This document shows, one piece after another, positions 60,719-64,000 of a DNA stretch of 64,000 nucleotides. A program made the position numbers and the translations under genes. The notes under the pieces were generated by a model. That model did no database searches and was not told where the DNA came from. It saw only the letters and a program-made list of their open reading frames with translations. Source of the DNA: Luteitalea pratensis (lineage in GTDB: Bacteria > Acidobacteriota > Vicinamibacteria > Vicinamibacterales > Vicinamibacteraceae); contig NZ_CP015136.1 of assembly GCF_001618865.1 (NCBI RefSeq), positions 2,205,001-2,269,000 on the forward strand, given 5' to 3'. Every line of letters starts with the position of its first letter. Positions within the stretch are counted from its first letter, which is position 1.

Positions 60719-62398
60719 CTACAGGCTCCTGGTCCTGAGCTGCTCCAGCAGGAAGTGCGTGGAGCGCACGGCCAGCGCCATGATCGTCAGCGTCGGGTTC
60801 TGCCACGAGCTCGACGGAAAACTCGAACCGTCCATCACGAACAGGTTGCCGACGTCGTGCGTCTGGAGGAATGGCGTGAGCACGGACGCCTTCGGGTCCG
60901 TGCCCATGCGCGCGGCGCCGACCTCGTGCGCCTGGCCGCGCATGCCGTGGCTCTGGCGAATGTTCGTGGCGCCGATGCGATCGAGGATCTCGGCCGCGTG
61001 CGTTGCCATGTCGCGGTGCAGAGCACGCTCGTTGTCGCGCGGCGTGATCCGCAGGCGTACGACAGGGATGCCGAACGCGTCGAGCGTGTCCTTGTCGACC
61101 GCGCAGGTGTTGTCCTCGTATGGCAGGCACTCGCCGAACCCAGCGAAGCTGAGCGTCGCGGGGCGCGGTTGCGCGATGGCGCGCTTGTAGGCCTCCCCGA
61201 TCCCCGGGGCGGCGAAGTTGAAACCCGCGCCGACGTACGTGCTCAGCCCATAGCCGCGCACGAACCCGTCCGTCCTGGGCCCACCTGGCAGGTTACGGAA
61301 GCGCGGCGTCAATAGCCCGCATGGACGATTCGCCCCCGCCATCGTCGGCTGTTCGACGAGATCCGGCAAGTCGCCCGAGGCACCTGCGCCGGCGAAATGC
61401 GTCATGAGGTACTTGCCCAACACGCCGCTCGAGTTCGCGAGGCCGTTCGAATCCTGGCGCGTTGCCGAGTTGAAGAGCATGCGAACGGATTCGAGCGTCT
61501 GCGCGCAGAGGGCCACCGCGCGTCCGAAGATCTCGCGCGGTTGCCGGGTGGTGCGGTCGATGTAGAGCACACCACGGGCCCGGCGCGTGTTCGGGTCCAT
61601 GAGCACCTTGTACGCCATCGCGCCGGTCACGAGCGTGCACCGGCCCGTCGCCACCGCATCCCTCATCGTCGTGAACGCGGAGTTGAAGTAGGAGTGCGTC
61701 ACGCACCCGTGCTCGCACGGCCCGCAGTAGTGGCACGCCTGGCGCCCGTTGATCGGCTTCGTGAGGTTGGCGGTGCGGCCCTGCGTCACGGTATACCCGA
61801 ACGCTTTCTTGACGCGCGAGCGGACGGCCATCTCGTTACAGGTGAGGCCCATCGGCGGCTGGAAGGGGCCGTCGGGGTACTGCGCCAGTCCCTCCTTCAT
61901 GCCGGAGACGCCCACGTACTCCTCGACGAGGTCGTAGTACGGCTTGATCTCCGCGTACGTGATTGGCCAGTCGACGCCGACGCCGTCGTGCGACGCCGCC
62001 TTGAAATCGATGTCGCTCATGCGCAGGCAACCGCGTCCCCAGATGTTCATCCGGCCGCCGACCACGCGCGGCCGCACCCACAGGAACTTCGGATCGGAGT
62101 CGTCCAGGTAGGGTTCCTCGATATCGTTGACGTACCAGTCGGCGTTCCATTCGCGGACGGCGTACGACTGCGACTGCTGCGGCTGCGTGTGCTCGAACGG
62201 GGTCTTCGTGCGGCCCCGGTACTTGAGCTGGGGCGGCTGGACGTGCTCCTTGTAGTCCGCGTCGCTGAGCGCTCTACCAGCCTCGAGCACGGCCACGCGC
62301 AAGCCGGCCTCGGTGAGGCGCTTGGCGGCCCAACCCCCGGACGCACCGGATCCCACGATGACGACGTCGAAGTGCTGGCCCGCGGGATCGGTCTGCAT
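60719..62398 (-). CDS. GMC-type oxidoreductase (gluconate 2-dehydrogenase FAD subunit-like)
   Basis: 559 residues from ATG 62398. The N-terminal dinucleotide fold FDVVIVGSGASGGWAAKRL and VAVLEAGRALSD bind FAD. The cysteine-rich region ACHYCGPCEHGCVTHSYFN and WPITYAEIKPYYDLVEEYVG match the gluconate 2-dehydrogenase/sugar dehydrogenase branch. The catalytic His is in IRQSHGMRGQAHEVGAARMG and the Asn in SSSWQNPTLTIMALAV. It has no own signal and is probably exported with its Tat-bearing partner, the small subunit encoded upstream (62613-63230). It oxidises a sugar or alcohol at the periplasmic side and passes electrons to a cytochrome not encoded here. Confidence 0.9.
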   Translation of the reverse strand: MQTDPAGQHFDVVIVGSGASGGWAAKRLTEAGLRVAVLEAGRALSDADYKEHVQPPQLKYRGRTKTPFEHTQPQQSQSYAVREWNADWYVNDIEEPYLDDSDPKFLWVRPRVVGGRMNIWGRGCLRMSDIDFKAASHDGVGVDWPITYAEIKPYYDLVEEYVGVSGMKEGLAQYPDGPFQPPMGLTCNEMAVRSRVKKAFGYTVTQGRTANLTKPINGRQACHYCGPCEHGCVTHSYFNSAFTTMRDAVATGRCTLVTGAMAYKVLMDPNTRRARGVLYIDRTTRQPREIFGRAVALCAQTLESVRMLFNSATRQDSNGLANSSGVLGKYLMTHFAGAGASGDLPDLVEQPTMAGANRPCGLLTPRFRNLPGGPRTDGFVRGYGLSTYVGAGFNFAAPGIGEAYKRAIAQPRPATLSFAGFGECLPYEDNTCAVDKDTLDAFGIPVVRLRITPRDNERALHRDMATHAAEILDRIGATNIRQSHGMRGQAHEVGAARMGTDPKASVLTPFLQTHDVGNLFVMDGSSFPSSSWQNPTLTIMALAVRSTHFLLEQLRTRSL

Positions 62399-62612
62399 GC
62401 TGGTATCCGGTGTTGTAGCCGTCGACCTTCCACCTTCGCCAAGACTACGGTGGACAAACCAGGTCGACGGGCGACCGTGTCTCCCGTGCCCTGACGATGA
62501 CCGCCGGACTGACCTGTCCGCCGAAGCCTTGGCGCAGGCGGGAGTCCGGCGGCTACGTCCGGTGGGGGGCGCCGTCGAGGTCGAACCAATGAGATGTCAT
62601 CTCGACGGACGC
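62399..62612. repeat. Repeats between GMC subunit genes
   Basis: Two copies, in opposite orientation, of the CTTCGCCAAGACTACGGTGG / GGACTGACCTGTCCGCCGAAGC family (62412-62475 and about 62508-62560) plus a GAGATG-T-CATCTC palindrome (62590-62602). The block separates two genes expected to be one operon. No gene. Confidence 0.8.
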
Positions 62613-63230
62613 TTACTCGTGCCCCTCGGCGTGCGTGCACGCAGGGAAACTCTCGAAGAACACGTTGCCCGTGAAGCCCAACTCCTTCATGCCGGCCTCC
62701 GACGAGTAGTGCGCGCCGGCAATCCACGACTTGAGCGTCGCCACCGGCGTCGTCAGCGACTCGAGCAGTGCCGGCTGTTGCGTGGCAGGCAGCGCACGGA
62801 ATGTCGAGCCGTGCTGATCGCGCGCCGCGGCGTCGACAGCGGCCAGCGCGCTGATGAACGTCAGCCGCAGGTCCTCGTGCTCGATCGCGAGCACTTCGTC
62901 GATCCAGGCCGGGCTGCCGCTCGCGACCGAACCGGGCACGATCAGCTCGGAGACGAGCGTGAGCGTCGCGAACTGGTGGGGGTCGAAGAACTGTGGCTTC
63001 TTCGCGACGGTGATGGCCGGTTTGGTCGGCCGTTGCGCAACGTGCGCCGCGAGCGGATGATGCGACTCGTGTGCGTCGGCCGGGGTCCCGGCCGCGAGGC
63101 CCAAGCCTGCCGCGAGGCCCTGCAGCGCCGAGCGGCGGGTGATTCCGCCCGGCGTGCCGGCGGATGCGCCAGCAGCGCTGGCGGAGTCTGGATGCCACAC
63201 AAGCGGAAGTGCGCGACCGTGATCTGTCAT
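62613..63230 (-). CDS. Gluconate 2-dehydrogenase subunit 3-like protein, Tat-exported
   Basis: 205 residues from ATG 63230; longer upstream frames run through repeats. A twin-arginine signal (ITRRSALQGLAAGLGLAAG) is preceded by about 30 extra residues. The rest fits the gluconate 2-dehydrogenase subunit 3 family: FFDPHQFATLTLVSELIVPG, PAWIDEVLAIEHEDLRLTFI and FRALPATQQPALLESLTTPV, with a carboxy-terminal Cys/His-containing end. The family's small subunit carries the Tat signal for the GMC flavoprotein, encoded by the next gene (60719-62398). Functional pairing is inferred from this known arrangement. Confidence 0.85.
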   Translation of the reverse strand: MTDHGRALPLVWHPDSASAAGASAGTPGGITRRSALQGLAAGLGLAAGTPADAHESHHPLAAHVAQRPTKPAITVAKKPQFFDPHQFATLTLVSELIVPGSVASGSPAWIDEVLAIEHEDLRLTFISALAAVDAAARDQHGSTFRALPATQQPALLESLTTPVATLKSWIAGAHYSSEAGMKELGFTGNVFFESFPACTHAEGHE

Positions 63231-63460
63231 GGACGTTCCGTACCGAAGAACCCGAAGACGAACACCGAACGCCGAACGCTGAACGCTGAACGCCGAACAG
63301 CCCAGCCAAAGGCGGAAGAGCCAAGGCCCAAGGCCGAGGCCGATGGCCCAAGCCAAAGTTGTAGGCGTCGAGATTGCTCGACGCTTGGCCGCGACATCGG
63401 ACTGGGACAGTCTCGGATCACGCGTGTGGCGGGCGCTCCGGAGTATAGCGCCCGGTTCGA
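63231..63460. repeat. Mixed intergenic repeats
   Basis: GAACGCCGAACGCTGAACGC units (63267-63300), CAAGGCCCAAGGCCGAGGCC and GGCCCAAGCC units (63312-63355), and the GCGTCGAGATTGCTCGACGC palindrome (about 63365-63384). No gene; frames here are repeat translations. Confidence 0.8.
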
Positions 63461-63961
63461 CTACCCGCGACGCTCGCGATAGTAGGCCACGAGATCCAGC
63501 GGTAACGGCGGCGCAGCGCCGAGTTGCCGCAGCATCGTCGTCACCTGGCCGCGATGGTAGGTCCCGTGGTTCACCACGTGCTGCACGAGGTGCCATGCGC
63601 GGTCGGCAGACGAGCTGCCGTTCAGGAGCCGGTATTCGACCACCCGCTGCACGCCCGCGTCATCCAGGCCATCCACGTAGGTGCGCAGGCCCCCCTGGGT
63701 CTCCGCCCATCCCGCCCGGAGCGCCGCGCAGTCCTCGAAGCGATCAAGCGGCAGCCTGCTCGTCGGCGAGACGCCATGCAGACGCGAGAGCCAGATCCAT
63801 TCCGCGTCGTGTACGTGCGTCAACGTGTCACGCACTGACCGGAAGCTGCTCGCGAGGTCGCGAACGAACTGCTCGGGCGTCAACGCGTCCACCGCGGCCA
63901 GCAGACGATGCGTCGCCCAGTAGTTGTAGTCGACGAGGGCGTGGAGGTCCTGCGGTGTCAT
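63461..63961 (-). CDS. DinB-family protein
   Basis: 166 residues from ATG 63961. The four-helix DinB/YfiT-like fold shows the three metal-ligand histidines in their usual places: SVRDTLTHVHDAEWIWLSRL (first His, helix 2) and HLVQHVVNHGTYHRGQVTTM (the last two in H-xxx-H), with DYNYWATHRLLAAVDALTPE at the N-terminus. Members include bacillithiol S-transferases and mycothiol-dependent enzymes as well as DNA-damage-inducible proteins; the activity here is unknown. It is monocistronic and next to the window end. Confidence 0.88.
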   Translation of the reverse strand: MTPQDLHALVDYNYWATHRLLAAVDALTPEQFVRDLASSFRSVRDTLTHVHDAEWIWLSRLHGVSPTSRLPLDRFEDCAALRAGWAETQGGLRTYVDGLDDAGVQRVVEYRLLNGSSSADRAWHLVQHVVNHGTYHRGQVTTMLRQLGAAPPLPLDLVAYYRERRG

Positions 63962-63983
63962 GGCGCGATCGTGCCACGACTTC

Positions 63984-64000
63984 GCATCGAGCAAGCTCGA
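63984..64000. repeat. CATCGAGCAAGCTCGA palindrome, cut by window end
   Basis: Start of another copy of the CGTCGAGCAAGCTCGACG inverted repeat upstream of the DinB gene. Same family as 637-656, 28652-28672 and 29868-29887. Confidence 0.65.

Noticed and set aside
58794-61130. 778-codon version of the secreted esterase gene
   Set aside because: The extra N-terminus is opposite the LGFP and GMC genes; ATG 59987 with a signal peptide is the sensible start.

Overview
The window is GC-rich, gene-dense bacterial DNA with both strands in use and no rRNA, tRNA or CRISPR visible. The gene content points to Acidobacteriota, most likely the Vicinamibacteria/Luteitalea side. The clues are an Oar-like TonB-dependent receptor with an N-terminal carboxypeptidase-regulatory domain, a CE15 glucuronoyl esterase, many secreted or Tat-targeted oxidoreductases and hydrolases, a winged-helix/FHA regulator, and intergenic spacers packed with short tandem and palindromic repeats. 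This placement is inference from gene content only.

Layout. 1-5.1 kb: an edge-truncated GNAT acetyltransferase carrying an in-frame block of intergenic repeat sequence, then an operon of epimerase, DHDPS-family aldolase and YtcJ-type amidohydrolase. 5.1-7.45 kb: a lower-GC patch with a DinB remnant, a RES-domain protein and a one-membrane-segment protein. The membrane protein lies between two integron attC-like hairpins, so this looks like a small cassette cluster without an integrase. 7.5-12.1 kb: Tat-type nitronate monooxygenase and berberine-bridge-type flavoprotein, and a secreted helical-barrel protein. 12.1-14.1 kb: GntR regulator with its operator, slipin, and a small membrane protein whose C-terminus is made of repeat sequence. 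14.3-30 kb: BNR sialidase-like protein, amidohydrolase, Gly-rich secreted protein, D-lactate dehydrogenase-type flavoprotein, alpha/beta hydrolase, DsbD, intradiol dioxygenase, an HtrA-like protein that has lost two catalytic residues, an orphan OmpR-type regulator, DPP-IV peptidase, F420-type reductase and a nickel-permease-like protein.

29.9-39.6 kb is the most coherent region. A divergent winged-helix/FHA regulator faces an operon of FhaA-like FHA protein, 29-residue membrane peptide, PP2C phosphatase with a beta-helix ectodomain, Ser/Thr kinase with a membrane segment, a single-polypeptide fusion of a SEDS (RodA/FtsW) glycosyltransferase with a class B penicillin-binding protein, and a second FHA protein. 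Its composition parallels the actinobacterial fhaA-pstP-rodA-pbpA-pknB locus, so it probably couples Ser/Thr phosphorylation to peptidoglycan synthesis.

39.7-64 kb: hybrid histidine kinase, NUDIX hydrolase with a secreted partner, CE15 esterase, RDD membrane protein, acetyl-esterase-like hydrolase, serine beta-lactamase-like lipoprotein, the large TonB-dependent receptor, AlkZ-related protein, secreted methyltransferase, cyclase-family protein, rhomboid, a gene truncated by a repeat block, HD-GYP phosphodiesterase, lycopene-cyclase-domain protein, esterase, LGFP-repeat protein, GMC oxidoreductase with its Tat-exported small subunit, and an intact DinB protein.

Almost every intergenic gap of 150-620 bp is filled by a dozen short repeat families. 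At least three genes appear to have been invaded, extended or truncated by them.
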